Shown here piece by piece: positions 51,964 through 62,069 of a stretch of DNA of 64,000 nt (position 1 is its first letter; the number at the start of each line of letters is the position of its first letter). The DNA is from Bog-473 sp963744225. GTDB taxonomy: Bacteria; Actinomycetota; Acidimicrobiia; Acidimicrobiales; RAAP-2. A program made the translations under genes and the position numbers. The DNA is taken from contig CAVUSV010000003.1 of NCBI GenBank assembly GCA_963744225.1, positions 682,001 to 746,000 of the forward strand. The letters are read 5' to 3'. The notes below the pieces were generated by a model. That model had not been told where the DNA came from and did not search any database. It worked only from the letters and a program-made list of their open reading frames with translations.

Positions 51964-52908
51964 ATGCCCGCCCGAACGCCCAGGATCTCCGTCGCCTCGC
52001 CGACCGGCCAGCAGTGGCGCATTGGCCACGGCCGCCAGGAGGTCATCGTCTGCGAGGTGGGGGCCACCCTGCGCGCCTACGCCGTGGGTGACAACCAGGT
52101 GATCGACGGCTTCGGAGCAGACGAGTGGTCCCACTCGGGACGCGGCCAGGTGCTCGCCCCCTGGCCCAACCGATTGGCCGACGGCCGCTATGAGTTCAAC
52201 GGCGTGCGGGCCCAGGCCGCGCTCGATGAGCCAGAGCGCCGGAACGCCATCCACGGCCTCGTGCGGTGGTTGCCCTGGACGCTCCAAACCCGGCACCAGA
52301 ACCAGCTCTCACTCCGGCTTCAGCTGCATCCTTCTCCCGGCTATCCGTTCTCTCTCCTGCTCGAGCTCGAGTATCACGTCGGGCGGGAGGGCCTGACCGT
52401 CACAACGACGGCGCAGTCGCTCCACCAAGGGCCGGTTCCCTTCGGGCTCGGTTTTCACCCCTATCTGACCGCGGGCCCCGAGACGGTCGACGGGGCGATC
52501 CTCCACCTGCCGGCCCGCCACACGCTCGACGTCGACGACCGCGGCCTCCCGACGGGAGCGCTCACGCCGGTAGAGGGCAGCGAAGCGGACTTCACCACGT
52601 CCCGCTTCGTCGGACCCGCGGTGCTCGATACCGCGTACACCACCTTGGAGCGCGATGCCGACGGCATGGCCCGGGCCAGCCTCGACGCGCCGGGCGGCTC
52701 CACCGGCGCCACCTTGTGGGCGGACCCCGGCTTCCCCTACCTGATGGTCTACACGGGCGACACGCTGGCCGAGGTGCAGCGCCGGCGGCGTGCCGTCGCC
52801 ATCGAGCCGATGACGTGCCCCCCCAACGCGCTGCGCACGGGCAAGGACGTCATCGACCTCCAACCCGGTGAGGAGTGGACGGGCCGCTGGGGGATCTCTC
52901 CGCGGTGA
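51964..52908 (+). CDS. Aldose 1-epimerase (galactose mutarotase) family protein
   Basis: 314 residues. LAPWPNRLADGRYEFNG near residue 62, NAIHGLVR near 92 (catalytic His), LGFHPYL near 160 (second His) and VAIEPMTCPPNAL with the catalytic Glu at about 280. Interconverts sugar anomers, or a related hexose-6-phosphate. Followed after 10 bases by the SDR gene on the same strand. Confidence 0.86.
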   Translation: MPARTPRISVASPTGQQWRIGHGRQEVIVCEVGATLRAYAVGDNQVIDGFGADEWSHSGRGQVLAPWPNRLADGRYEFNGVRAQAALDEPERRNAIHGLVRWLPWTLQTRHQNQLSLRLQLHPSPGYPFSLLLELEYHVGREGLTVTTTAQSLHQGPVPFGLGFHPYLTAGPETVDGAILHLPARHTLDVDDRGLPTGALTPVEGSEADFTTSRFVGPAVLDTAYTTLERDADGMARASLDAPGGSTGATLWADPGFPYLMVYTGDTLAEVQRRRRAVAIEPMTCPPNALRTGKDVIDLQPGEEWTGRWGISPR

Positions 52909-52918
52909 CCGGGTCGCC

Positions 52919-53660
52919 ATGAGCGACGGGCCACTCGACGGCCAGGTCGTTGCCGTCACGGGCTCGTCCAGCGGGATCGGCGCCGCAACGGCCCGCGCCT
53001 TCGCGGCGGCCGGGGCGGCCGTCTTGGTCAACTCGTCGCGTACGGTCGACGAAGGAAAGGCTGTGGCTGCATCGCTGCCCGACGCGCTCTACGTGCAGGG
53101 CGACATCACGGATCCCGACGTACCCGAGCGCCTGGTGCGTGCGGCCCTCGAGCGCTGGGGGCGTCTTGACACCCTCGTGAACAATGCGGGAACGACCGCC
53201 GTGATCCCGCACCACGACCTCGAGGCCACGTCCGTCGACGTGTGGCGGCGCATCTTCGAGGTCAACGTGTTCGGGACTTGGGCCATGACCGTTGCGGCCC
53301 TTCCGGCGCTGCGCGACGCTCACGGTTCGGTGGTCAACGTCGCCTCGGTGGCGGGCGTGCGCCCGACCGGCTCGTCCATTCCCTATGCGGCCAGCAAGGC
53401 GGCCCTGAACCACATGACGACGCTCCTGGCCAAAGTCGTCGGGCCCGAGGTCCGGGTCAACGCCGTGGCGCCGGGACTCGTGGACACGCCCTGGACCGCG
53501 GACTGGGACGTCATTCGCGAAGTAGTGCGCCAGGTTGCTCCGCTCAAGCGGGCGGGGCAGCCTGAAGACGTGGCCGAGGTGATCCTGGCGCTCGCCGCGC
53601 GCCGCGTACGTGACGGGCCAGGTCGTGGTGGTCGACGGGGGCCTGTCGCTCGCCACCTGA
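52919..53660 (+). CDS. SDR family oxidoreductase, one frameshift near the 3' end
   Basis: About 246 residues when repaired. TGSSSGIGAATA near residue 13, NNAGTT near 82, YAASKAAL near 150, VNAVAPGLVDTPW. The frame is lost at about 53598-53604 in a GCGCGCC context (one extra G); the other frame then gives YVTGQVVVVDGGLSLAT, the standard SDR C-terminus, stopping at 53660. Unrepaired, translation would run to 53704 with an unrelated tail. Convergent with the MpaB-like gene. Confidence 0.84.
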
Positions 53661-53663
53661 GCA

Positions 53664-54595
53664 TCAGCCCGGAGGGGCCACCATCCAGCGCAGCGCCGCG
53701 TTGAGCCCACGCGTGAGCGGTGTCACCGCCGCCGTGTCGACGAAGAGATCGAGGGGACCAACGAGGGACAGCCCGAGCTCGCGGCGGGCCCAGCCGGGCA
53801 GGATGCTGACGGCGGCGGCCAGCACGAGGGAGTAGACCGCACGCTCGCTCGGTCGACGCGCCACGCCCAGGAGCAGCCAATCCCGTGCCTCCTTGGCTTG
53901 CGGTCCGGCGTAGAGCTCGGGCCGTACCCGCAGCAGGTAGCTCTCGACCTCGTTGGATGAGCGTGGGGCCCAGGTGGCCCCGAGGGCCAGCGCGACGGGG
54001 GCGACCTCCTCGTAGTAGCGGTCGCACTGCTCCGGCGTGAGCGCCGCGGTCCGTAACGCTGCGAGGACGCCAGGAAGCTCGAGACCTCGGCCACGTGGAT
54101 GAACGTCACCAGGTCGGGGTCGTCAGCCGAGTAGGGCCGCCCGTCGGGAGCCGTCCCCTTCACCCGGCGGTGGACCCGCTGCACCTGGGCGATGGCGGCC
54201 TCCGCCTGGGGGATCGTTCCGAAGGTTGTTGTGGCGACGAACGCTGCCGTCCGCCGCAACCGGCCCGGCGGATCCTCCCGGTAGTTCGAGTGCTCCGCCA
54301 CGCCGGCCATGGCGAGCGGATGGAGCGACTGCAACAGCAGGGCGCTGAGCCCACCGATGAGCATGGTGGGCAGGTCGGCGTGGACCGCCCGCGCCATGCC
54401 GTGCGGTGGCATGTAGGCCTCCTCTGGATCATTGGCGATCCGAGGTGGTTCCTCCCTCATCCCGACGGAGCGCCGTACGGTGCGCGCGATGTCGCCCCGG
54501 GCCGGCGCGGCCAGGCTTCCGACGAGGCGCAGTGGGAGACCGGCGAACGTGCCGCCCAGCGCCGCGGCGCGTTCCACCAGGTTGACTGTCGCCAC
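53664..54595 (-). CDS. MpaB-like (DUF2236) oxygenase family protein, one frameshift
   Basis: About 310 residues when repaired. N-terminal half: MPPHGMARAVHADLPTMLIG, LLLQSLHPLAMAGVAEHSN (heme-ligand-type His of the family) and DDPDLVTFIHVAEVSSFL. C-terminal half in another frame: AALRTAALTPEQCDRYYEEV, ELYAGPQAKEARDWLLLGV, LDLFVDTAAV. One G appears missing at about 54072-54080 (CTGGCGTC for CTGGGCGTC). Start GTG 54595. Family includes latex-clearing-protein and rubber-oxygenase relatives and fungal MpaB; substrate unknown. Confidence 0.78.
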
Positions 54596-54628
54596 GCGAA
54601 GAGCTTGGCACGTGGCAGAGTGCACTCC

Positions 54629-55616
54629 ATGCGCTTCCTCGTCATGGGGGCCGGTGCCATCGGCGGCACGGTTGGGGCCCGTCTGTTCCAGAAGGGCCAT
54701 GACGTCACGCTGGTGGCGCGGGGCGAACATGGCCGGGCCCTCGAATCCGGCCTGACCCTCGAGAGCCCCGACGAGACCGTCACCCTGCCCATCCCCGTCG
54801 TGTCGAACCCCGCACAGGTGACGTGGGGCGGCGACACCGACTCCGACACCGTCGTGCTGCTGGCCGTGAAGAGCCAGCACACCGAGGACGCGGTCAGGCA
54901 GTTGATGGTGGCTCCGCCTTCCACGCGGGTCGTCTGCATGCAGAACGGGGTCGAGAACGAGCGGCGGGTCCTGCGGCACTTCCCCGAGACGTACGGCATG
55001 TGCGTCATGTGCCCAGCCACGCAGCTACGACCCGGCGTGGTCCAGGTGCACTCGTCGCCGGTCTCTGGGCTGCTCGACCTTGGGCGCTTCCCGGCGGGTA
55101 TCGACGAGCCAGGACAGGCCATCGCGGATGCCATTGCGACGACGACGTTCCAGTCGGTTGCCCGGCCCGACATCATGCGTTGGAAATATCGCAAGCTGTT
55201 GATGAATTTGGCCAACGCGGTGGAGGCACTCAGCGGACCCGAACACAGGTTCAGCGTCCTGGCGCAGCGAGGCGCAACGTGAGGGCAAAGAGGTGCTGGC
55301 GGCGGCGCGGATTGACGTGGCCACCGGCGAGGAGGACCGCGAGCGGCGGGGTGACTACCTGCAGCTGTCGGCCACGCCCACCGGTGAGTGGCAGGGGGGA
55401 TCGAGCTGGCAGAGCCTGGCCCGGGGCGCGGGGTCGATCGAGGCCGAGTTCCTCAACGGGGAGATCGTGCTGTTGGGCGGCCTCCACGGAGTGCCCACCC
55501 CGGTGAATGCTCTCTTGCAGCGTCTGGCGGTCCGTGCGGCGGCAGATGGCACCAGACCGGGAGCGATTCGCATCGAGGAACTGAGCGAGCTGGCCGGGGT
55601 GCGACAGAGCGAGTGA
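54629..55616 (+). CDS. Ketopantoate reductase (PanE/ApbA) family protein, one frameshift
   Basis: About 328 residues when repaired. N-terminal NADPH site MGAGAIGGTVGARLF, CMQNGVENE near residue 111 and KYRKLLMNLANAVEAL (catalytic Lys region). The C-terminal half (EGKEVLAAARIDVATGEE, then a SLARGAGSIEAEFLNGEIVLLG block with the catalytic Glu) is in another frame after one extra base at about 55250-55275. Reduces a 2-keto acid; pantoate synthesis is possible but many family members act elsewhere. Divergent from the MpaB-like gene. Confidence 0.8.
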
Positions 55617-55695
55617 GCGCGCCGGCGCACTCACGTACGACCCGAGAGAGCCTCGAACACCCCCGCGCCGTCGTGGTGTCGAGTCGGCCGGGGGC

Positions 55696-57518
55696 CTAGC
55701 CGAAGTTGGTGGCCAGGGCGGCGAGCGTCTTGGGGTTGGACCCATTGACCGAACTGGTCCCGAAGTCCCAGAAGGTCGCCTCGGCCACGTTGTGTGAGGC
55801 GAACCATGCGGCGCTCTCGTTGATGAACGTGGCGTCGTCGCCGCCGCACACCTGGGAGGAGCCCGAAATGGGCTGGCCACCGGACGAGCACGTCCCCCAG
55901 CCCAGCCCCCACTCTGGGAACACCATCGCCTTGGTGTGCTGCGAGGCGAAGCTGGCGAGCCAGTCGAGTCCGTAGGGCTGCGTCTGCTCGTATTGGAACT
56001 CAGCCGGCTGGCCGCGGTAGGTGGCCCAATCAACGTCATAGAAGTCCAGGCCGACGTAGTCCACGAAGGCATCGCCCGGGTAGTAGCTGGCGAGGTCCCC
56101 GGCGCCTTGGTCTCCGAGGGTCGGGTTCCATTCGAAGGTGAATTTCTGACCGGTGGCAGATCGCATCGCGGTCACGATGTGGGCGAAGTAGGTGGCGAAG
56201 GCTGACGCACACCCGTGGGCGGCCCAAGGGAACCACCCGCCGTTGAACTCCCACCCGAGCCGGATGACGGCGATGGGGAAGCCGGCGTTCACAATGTTCT
56301 GCGCGACGGTGGCGAAGTAGTTGTCGAACGCGCCGGTGGCTCCCTGGGTCAGTCCGTTGCAGCTCCCACCGACCGCGCTCGGGTTGGAGTTCGGCGAGTA
56401 GGAGTTCGGGAGCATGTCGACGCCCCAGATCATCGTGTAGCCCGCGCCCTTCCAGGTTTTGTACGGGTAGGTGGGCTGCGTGATGGTGGACCAGCTGGTG
56501 CCGTCGAGGAAGTCCATCGCGTAGTGGGGCTTGGCGCCGAGCGATGCAGCGAGGTTCGAGACCGTACTGGGGTTACCCCCGCCCCCGTAGACGCCGAGGA
56601 TCGACGAGCCGATCGCTGGTGGCGGCGTGCCCGGGGGGGAAGTGGTCGAAGTCGTCGTGGTTGTCGTCGTCGGCTGGCTGGTCGAATGGGAGGGAGCGTA
56701 CGTCGGAGCCGTTCCGTTCGATTCGACGAGGGTGTAGCTCGGCCGGATCGGATGGACGATAAAGCCGGTCACAGTGGTTCCCTGACTGGGCGCCAACGCG
56801 CTGTCACCGGCCAGCGAGCCGTTATTGACGGCGTCGCCAAAAGTGAAGACCTCGCCGGTCGAGGCCACGAGCCAGTAGCCGCCGCCGTCGGGTGTGGGCG
56901 CCATGGCGACGATGTGCCGGGGGGATTGATGGCCACGACTGAGCCGGCGAAGCCAGCGTCGCCGAATGAGAACACCGAGCCGTCGGATGCCACGAGCCAG
57001 TAGCCACCGCCGTCGGGGGTGGGCGTCATGCCAGTGATAGGCGGGTTGAGGGTGGTGGCTCCCAAGGAGCCGTGGGGCGCGCGTCCCCGAACGAGAACAC
57101 CTCGCCGTTTGCCGCGACGAGCCAGTACCCGCCGCCGTCAGGTGTGGTTGCGATGGCGACAATGGGGGAGGCGAGGTTGCTGCTCGCGGCCGTCCCGTCG
57201 TTGACGGCGTCGCCGAAGGCGAACACGGCGCCGCTGGAGGCGGCGAGCCAGTAGCCACCCCCGTCCGGTGTTGGCGCCATGGCCACGATGGACGATGTCC
57301 GGTCGACCGCCGGGAGTGACCCGTAGGACGGCGCACCACCGTGGCCGACGACCTGACCCAAGCTGTTGGTGGTCCAGAATCCCCCGCCCGGATCGGCGGC
57401 CACGTCCCCACCGGCTCCATAGTTATGCGTGAGGGTGGAACGACGGCGGCAGAGCGCCCGCCGAAGTTGGCGAGAGCATCGCCGGAGCTGCGAGCGCTCC
57501 AGCCACGATGGCGCGCAC
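55696..57518 (-). CDS. Secreted glycoside hydrolase (GH26-like) with 42-residue-type repeats, three frameshifts
   Basis: About 600 residues when repaired. A signal segment (VVRAIVAGALAAPAMLSP) and mature start, four to five repeats of the GYWLVASxGxVFxFGDA type, a Thr-rich linker (TTTTTTTSTTS) and a C-terminal catalytic domain of about 310 residues: DFLDGTSW, IRLGWEFNGGWFPW (acid/base Glu), FEWNP, YVGLDFYD and AMVFPEWGLGWG (nucleophile Glu). This layout is like GH26 beta-mannanases or related clan A enzymes. Frames change near 57423-57435 (one extra C), near 57085 (one missing) and near 56925 (one C missing from a C-run). The start (GTG 57518) is a guess; the gene could begin as far up as 57650. 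Confidence 0.75.
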
Positions 57519-57718
57519 AACCGAGAGATCGTGCGGCGCGCACCAACCTCCGCGCGGAACGATGGGCGGGGGTTCCCGCGCCCGAGCGCAACATGCGAAC
57601 AACGCTAGGCACGGGCTATGGCCGTCGGAAGCGATTTCCAGAACCCGCACCGAAGGTTCAGCCCAGGTTCACCCTCCCGTCGCGGAACGGCCATTGCACC
57701 CGGCCGGACGCCCTTGTC

Positions 57719-57751
57719 GAGCACCCCCGTGACCGCGTACAGGGGGTGCTC
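57719..57751 (-). terminator. Strong hairpin downstream of the sulfatase gene
   Basis: Perfect 10-bp inverted repeat GAGCACCCCC/GGGGGTGCTC with a 13-base loop, about 40 bases past the sulfatase stop on its strand. No T-run follows, so termination would not be of the classic intrinsic kind, although such hairpins are common terminators in GC-rich actinobacteria. Confidence 0.55.
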
Positions 57752-57790
57752 GGTCGTCCTGGGGCCGCGTCGTCGACGGGTCGGCTCTGG

Positions 57791-60073
57791 TCAGTCCGCG
57801 TGAAGGGCCGTACGCACCTCTTCAGCGGGGTCAGCGTTCAACGAGCCTGGCACGTCAATCCTCAATTGGTGCACCCTGCCGCTGAACGCTGCCGGCGGCG
57901 TGTAGCGCGGGGTCACGGGAAAGCCGCTGTCTCGCCCCAGCCGCAGGCCGGCCCCACCGTGTTGGAGGGCCAGCGGGAGCGTTCCTTCCACCGGGGTCTC
58001 GTCGACTGCGGCTTCATCGACCACCAGAACCATCCGGCCGGCTGCGCCGTCCTGACCCAGGGCGTAGGACACGGCGATCTCGTGACGACCGGCCGGAAGC
58101 GCCGATGGCGCGGCGAGCTCGAGCACGTCGTACGAGCGGGCGAACGCGAAGTGGGGGAGACCTCCGACCACATACAGCGCGAAGCCGCCGAACCAGTCGC
58201 CGAGAGCGAAGACGACGCCGCCGTCCTCGGGGCCGGCGTCGATCTCGGCCGTCATGCGGAACCCGCCCCACAGGAGGGGGATCGACTCGTCGGCGACCGG
58301 CCCGCCGCCCGGTCGGAAGGTCCGCGACGGACCAGCGGGCCAGGTGGGCGGGATGAACCCCCCAAAGCGGTCGACCAGGCCGTCCGAGATCGGCAGGACG
58401 TTGTTCCGCCCCGCCTCGGCCGCCCACAGGTCCATGAGGTGACGGGCGCGTTCCGGTTCGTCGCCGGCACGGTCGAACGCTTCCGAGAAATCCACGGAGA
58501 GGTCGAACAATTCCCAGCGGTCCTCGTCGAAGTGACGGCTGCCGATGGCCAGCTCCTCTTCGTCGAGCACGCCCGTGCTGATGTGGTTGGTGGTCGCCTT
58601 CCACCCTTCGTGGTAGATCGAGCGCGAGCCCATCATCTCGAAGTACTGCGTGTGATGCAGCTCCGCCGCCGCAGGGTCTTCGAGCGCCGAGAGGAGGCTG
58701 ACCCCGTCGACGGGCTGCTGGGCCACCCCGTCCACCGCGTCGGGAAGATCGAGTCCGGCGGCGGCCATGATCGTGGGCATGAGGTCGATGGCGTGCGCGA
58801 ACTGCGACCGCACGGTGCCGGGACGGCCCACGCGTTCCCCCCAGTGCACGATGAGTGGTGTGCGTGTGCCGCCCAGCCAGGTGTAGCGCTTCCACAGCTT
58901 GTGCGGCGTATTGCCCGCCCACGCCCAGGCCCATGCGTAGTGGTTGTAGGTGGTGAAGCCGCCCCAGTCGTCGTAGTGAGAGCGGATCTCGTCCATCGAT
59001 TCTCTCAGGTGCGCCGTGAACCGGTGCTCGTTGGCGCTGCCGATCGTGCCACCCTCGGCGCTGGCGCCGTTGTCGGAGAAGACCAGCACCATCGTGTTCT
59101 CCATCACCCCGAGGCTCTGCAGCGACGAGAGGACCCGGCCGATCTGGGCATCGGTGTGTGTCAGGAAGCCGGCGAAGACCTCCTGCTGGCGGGCGAGCAT
59201 GCGGCGCTCGTCAGCCGTGTGGTCGGCCCAGGCCCGCACCCATTCGGGCCGGGCGGTCAGCTCGGTCCCATCGGGCACGATGCCCGAGGCGACCTGCCGG
59301 GTGAACACTTCCTCCCGCCAGGCGTCCCATCCTTTGTCGAACACGCCCCGGTACGGGTCGACCCACTCGGCGGCAACGTGGTGGGGGGCATGCATGGCGC
59401 CGAGTGCGAAGTACAAGAAGAAAGGCTTGCCCGGTGCTCCCTGCTGCTGGTCCTGGACCATCCGCACGGCCTGATCCGCCAGGTCTTCGCTCAGGTGGTA
59501 CCCCTCCTCGGGAGCGCGGGGCGGTTCGATGTAGTGGTTGTCGCAGATGAGGTTCGGGGTCCAGTGGTTGGTGTCGCCTTGGAGGAACCCGTAGTGGCGC
59601 TCGAATCCGAGGCCGAGGGGCCAGGTGTCGAAGGGCCCAGCGGCCGAACGCTGCCAGCGCGGTGTCAGGTGCCACTTGCCGATTGCCAGTGTGGAGTACC
59701 CGGCGTCGCGCAGGAGGCGCGGGAGAGTGGCGGCAGTCTTGGGCAGTCGGGCGTGATAGCCGGGGAAGGCCAGGGGGATGTCAGCCAAGAACCCCATGCC
59801 GACGGCGTGGTGGTTGCGGCCCGTGAAGAAGGACGCCCTCGTGGGCGAGCACAAAGAAGTGACGTGGAAGCGGTTGAAGGGCGCTCCACCGCGGGCGAGC
59901 CCGTCAAGGTGGGGCGTCCGGATGTCTGAGCCGAACGATCCCAGATGGCCGAAGCCCGTGTCGTCCAACACGATCGCGACGACGTTGGGCGCGCCGGGCG
60001 CCGGCTTGGGGTCATGAGGGAAACGGGGCGTCGACTCGGCCGCGGTGAAGCCGATCTGCTGGGGCTCGTCCAT
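57791..60073 (-). CDS. Arylsulfatase-family sulfatase
   Basis: 760 residues from ATG 60073. NVVAIVLDDTGFGHLGSFG near residue 32 (metal Asp pair), the formylglycine motif CSPTRAS near residue 73 (type I CxPxR, so an FGE-type enzyme should modify it), IGKWHLTP near 128, and FSDNGAS near 335. After the catalytic part there is a C-terminal beta-sandwich (about residues 600-760; FRMTAEIDAGPEDGGVVFALGD, LPLALQHGGAGLRLG) that may bind substrate. No signal peptide, so it appears cytosolic. Similar in length to the large arylsulfatases of actinobacteria. Confidence 0.86.
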   Translation of the reverse strand: MDEPQQIGFTAAESTPRFPHDPKPAPGAPNVVAIVLDDTGFGHLGSFGSDIRTPHLDGLARGGAPFNRFHVTSLCSPTRASFFTGRNHHAVGMGFLADIPLAFPGYHARLPKTAATLPRLLRDAGYSTLAIGKWHLTPRWQRSAAGPFDTWPLGLGFERHYGFLQGDTNHWTPNLICDNHYIEPPRAPEEGYHLSEDLADQAVRMVQDQQQGAPGKPFFLYFALGAMHAPHHVAAEWVDPYRGVFDKGWDAWREEVFTRQVASGIVPDGTELTARPEWVRAWADHTADERRMLARQQEVFAGFLTHTDAQIGRVLSSLQSLGVMENTMVLVFSDNGASAEGGTIGSANEHRFTAHLRESMDEIRSHYDDWGGFTTYNHYAWAWAWAGNTPHKLWKRYTWLGGTRTPLIVHWGERVGRPGTVRSQFAHAIDLMPTIMAAAGLDLPDAVDGVAQQPVDGVSLLSALEDPAAAELHHTQYFEMMGSRSIYHEGWKATTNHISTGVLDEEELAIGSRHFDEDRWELFDLSVDFSEAFDRAGDEPERARHLMDLWAAEAGRNNVLPISDGLVDRFGGFIPPTWPAGPSRTFRPGGGPVADESIPLLWGGFRMTAEIDAGPEDGGVVFALGDWFGGFALYVVGGLPHFAFARSYDVLELAAPSALPAGRHEIAVSYALGQDGAAGRMVLVVDEAAVDETPVEGTLPLALQHGGAGLRLGRDSGFPVTPRYTPPAAFSGRVHQLRIDVPGSLNADPAEEVRTALHAD

Positions 60074-60122
60074 GGCCGAGAGGGTAGACGGTGGGCTCCT
60101 CGTGGCGCTCTGGGCAGGGCTA

Positions 60123-60422
60123 ATGTGGAAACCGATGCTCGGCCATCTTCCCGGACCCCCGCAGCCGCACTTCCCCGAAGGCCTGGCACCGTTCATCGGA
60201 TATCTCGCGACACGCGAACCCCGACCCCTGGACGAGCGCGTGCTGCAAGAGCCCGGCTGGGTGGACGCTGATGCCGAGTACGCGCTCGACGAATTCGACG
60301 ATGTCGGCGAGTGGGAACCGATGCACCGCCCGCTGATTCAGGTGACGGCGGTCATCGTGTGCATCTCACTGGTGGCAGCCGGGGTCGGCACCGTGCTCGA
60401 GCTGCTGCTGTCCGCTCACTGA
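60123..60422 (+). CDS. Small C-terminally anchored membrane protein
   Basis: 99 residues from ATG 60123 (ATG 60135 also possible). Pro-rich start, an acidic middle (DADAEYALDEFDDVGEWEP) and one membrane helix at the end (VTAVIVCISLVAAGVGTVLELLL). Divergent from the sulfatase with 49 bases between starts. I do not recognise a family. Confidence 0.6.
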   Translation: MWKPMLGHLPGPPQPHFPEGLAPFIGYLATREPRPLDERVLQEPGWVDADAEYALDEFDDVGEWEPMHRPLIQVTAVIVCISLVAAGVGTVLELLLSAH

Positions 60423-60424
60423 GC

Positions 60425-62038
60425 TCAGGCCGGGCCGTCGCGGCGTCGGCGCCGCCGGAGCCAGGCCAGGCCGCCGACGACCGCGACGGCGCCGATCACG
60501 ACGGCAGGAATGAGCCATGGGCTCGACGCGCTCCGCTGCGCCGGTCCTGAGGTCGTCGTCGTGGTGCGAACGGTCGTCGTGGTGGTCGTGGCCGAGGATG
60601 TCGTCGTGGTCACCCCACCCGCCGGTCCCGCTGATCCCACCGAGGACGCCGAGAACGCCACCACCCGGTCCGCCGCGGGAGCAAGAAGGAGGCCCGCGCC
60701 GACCGAGGGGGTTGGGAAGTGATTGGCCGGCACCCCGATGGTCGCGTGCTGCTGGGCCGCTCCGGTCGACGGGTTGAGGCCGTAGAGGACGCCATCCTGG
60801 CCGATGGTCCAGACCAGTCCCGCCGCGATGATGGGTGGCCCTCCGCCGACTGACGCGCTCCACAGGAGGCGGAGCTGTTTGGGGGAAGTGGAGGCCGACA
60901 CCGCGATCGGGCCGCTGAGGCACGGCAGGAAGACCGTCGTGCCCTGGACGGCCACCCCGCCATCGATGTCGTCGCGGCAGGCGCCCCCGACCGCCGCCTC
61001 CTGACCCCCGATCCCGCCCAGGCTGGACCGGTTCAACAAGTAGACGATGCGCGACTTGCCGGCGGCGACCACCTGGCCGTTGGCGAGCAGTGCAGGCGCT
61101 GTGGACAGGTCGAGGTCGCTGGCGTTGTCGGAGGTCCACGCGGACGGCGCGAAATACTGAAGGAGCGTGAGCGACGGCGAAAGCTCGAGCACAGAGTCGC
61201 TGTTGTCGTAGGCATGGCCCGCCGCGGTGACCGAGCCGTTGCCCGCGGTGACCCAGACGTTGCCGCCGGCGTCGACGACCGGGGCGGCGCCACCCATCCA
61301 GATCGCACCCTGACTCTCACCGGAGCCCGAGTCAACCGCGAACTCGGCGGGGGTGCCCCCGCCCTCGGGTACCGAGACCACCCAGCCGTGGTACTTCGAG
61401 CAGTCGCCGTAGTTCCCTCCATAGGCGAACACCACACGACCGGCGTCGAGCGTCAGGCCGGTACGTTGCAGTAGGCCGGCCGGGGTGGAGCCCGTGGGGT
61501 CCACGGGCTGGCGCAGTTCGGTCTTCCCCGTGGCCGTGTCCAACCCCACGAGCCGGTGAGCCGGCTGGCCGTTGACGAGCAAGTCCGCGACCACGAAGAC
61601 TTCCGAGCGAGACTCGTCGATGACCGGAGTACCGGTGATCCCGACGGTGGGGGACACGTTGCCGCAGGCGAGCGATGCCGCGGGCACGGGCGTGCCCAGA
61701 TGCGTCGACCACTGCACGGCGCCCGTCGCGCTCGAGAGCGCGTAGACGGTGTCGTTCTCGGTCGCCACAATGACGTGGGTGCCCGAGACGAGCGGCTCAC
61801 CGTAGAGCTGCCCGTCGAGCACGGGCGACGTCCATGCTGGTGCGGCGAGGTTGACCGAGGTAATGGTGGAGGCGCGACCGCTCCCCTGCACGTCGCCGTG
61901 GTACACCGTCCACGACGGACCCGCGGACACTGGCTGGGCCGTGGCCGTCGACGTCGTGGCGGCCTGCGCCGCGGGGCACGCCGCCACAGAGAGCAGCGCC
62001 ACCGCCGCCCGCGCGAAGGCGTTCCCCACCCGCCTCAC
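60425..62038 (-). CDS. Secreted PQQ-type beta-propeller protein with C-terminal membrane anchor
   Basis: About 537 residues from GTG 62038. Signal peptide (FARAAVALLSVAACPAAQA), then a seven- or eight-bladed propeller of BamB/quinoprotein type: blades such as TVYALSSATGAVQWSTHLG, LVGLDTATGKTELRQP, GVLYGLNPSTGAAQQHATIG. It ends in a Thr/Ser-rich linker, one membrane helix (WLIPAVVIGAVAVVGGLAWL) and an Arg-rich tail, so it is displayed at the cell surface. No catalytic quinoprotein residues were seen. Follows the sugar permease by 31 bases, so it may be in the same operon. Confidence 0.76.
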   Translation of the reverse strand: MRRVGNAFARAAVALLSVAACPAAQAATTSTATAQPVSAGPSWTVYHGDVQGSGRASTITSVNLAAPAWTSPVLDGQLYGEPLVSGTHVIVATENDTVYALSSATGAVQWSTHLGTPVPAASLACGNVSPTVGITGTPVIDESRSEVFVVADLLVNGQPAHRLVGLDTATGKTELRQPVDPTGSTPAGLLQRTGLTLDAGRVVFAYGGNYGDCSKYHGWVVSVPEGGGTPAEFAVDSGSGESQGAIWMGGAAPVVDAGGNVWVTAGNGSVTAAGHAYDNSDSVLELSPSLTLLQYFAPSAWTSDNASDLDLSTAPALLANGQVVAAGKSRIVYLLNRSSLGGIGGQEAAVGGACRDDIDGGVAVQGTTVFLPCLSGPIAVSASTSPKQLRLLWSASVGGGPPIIAAGLVWTIGQDGVLYGLNPSTGAAQQHATIGVPANHFPTPSVGAGLLLAPAADRVVAFSASSVGSAGPAGGVTTTTSSATTTTTTVRTTTTTSGPAQRSASSPWLIPAVVIGAVAVVGGLAWLRRRRRRDGPA

Positions 62039-62069
62039 GCCGACAGAGGGTTTCGCCGCCGGCGTGACC

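Noticed and set aside
57341..59929. 862-codon plus-strand open frame opposite the sulfatase
   Set aside because: Antisense to a sulfatase with all catalytic motifs; no recognisable domains.
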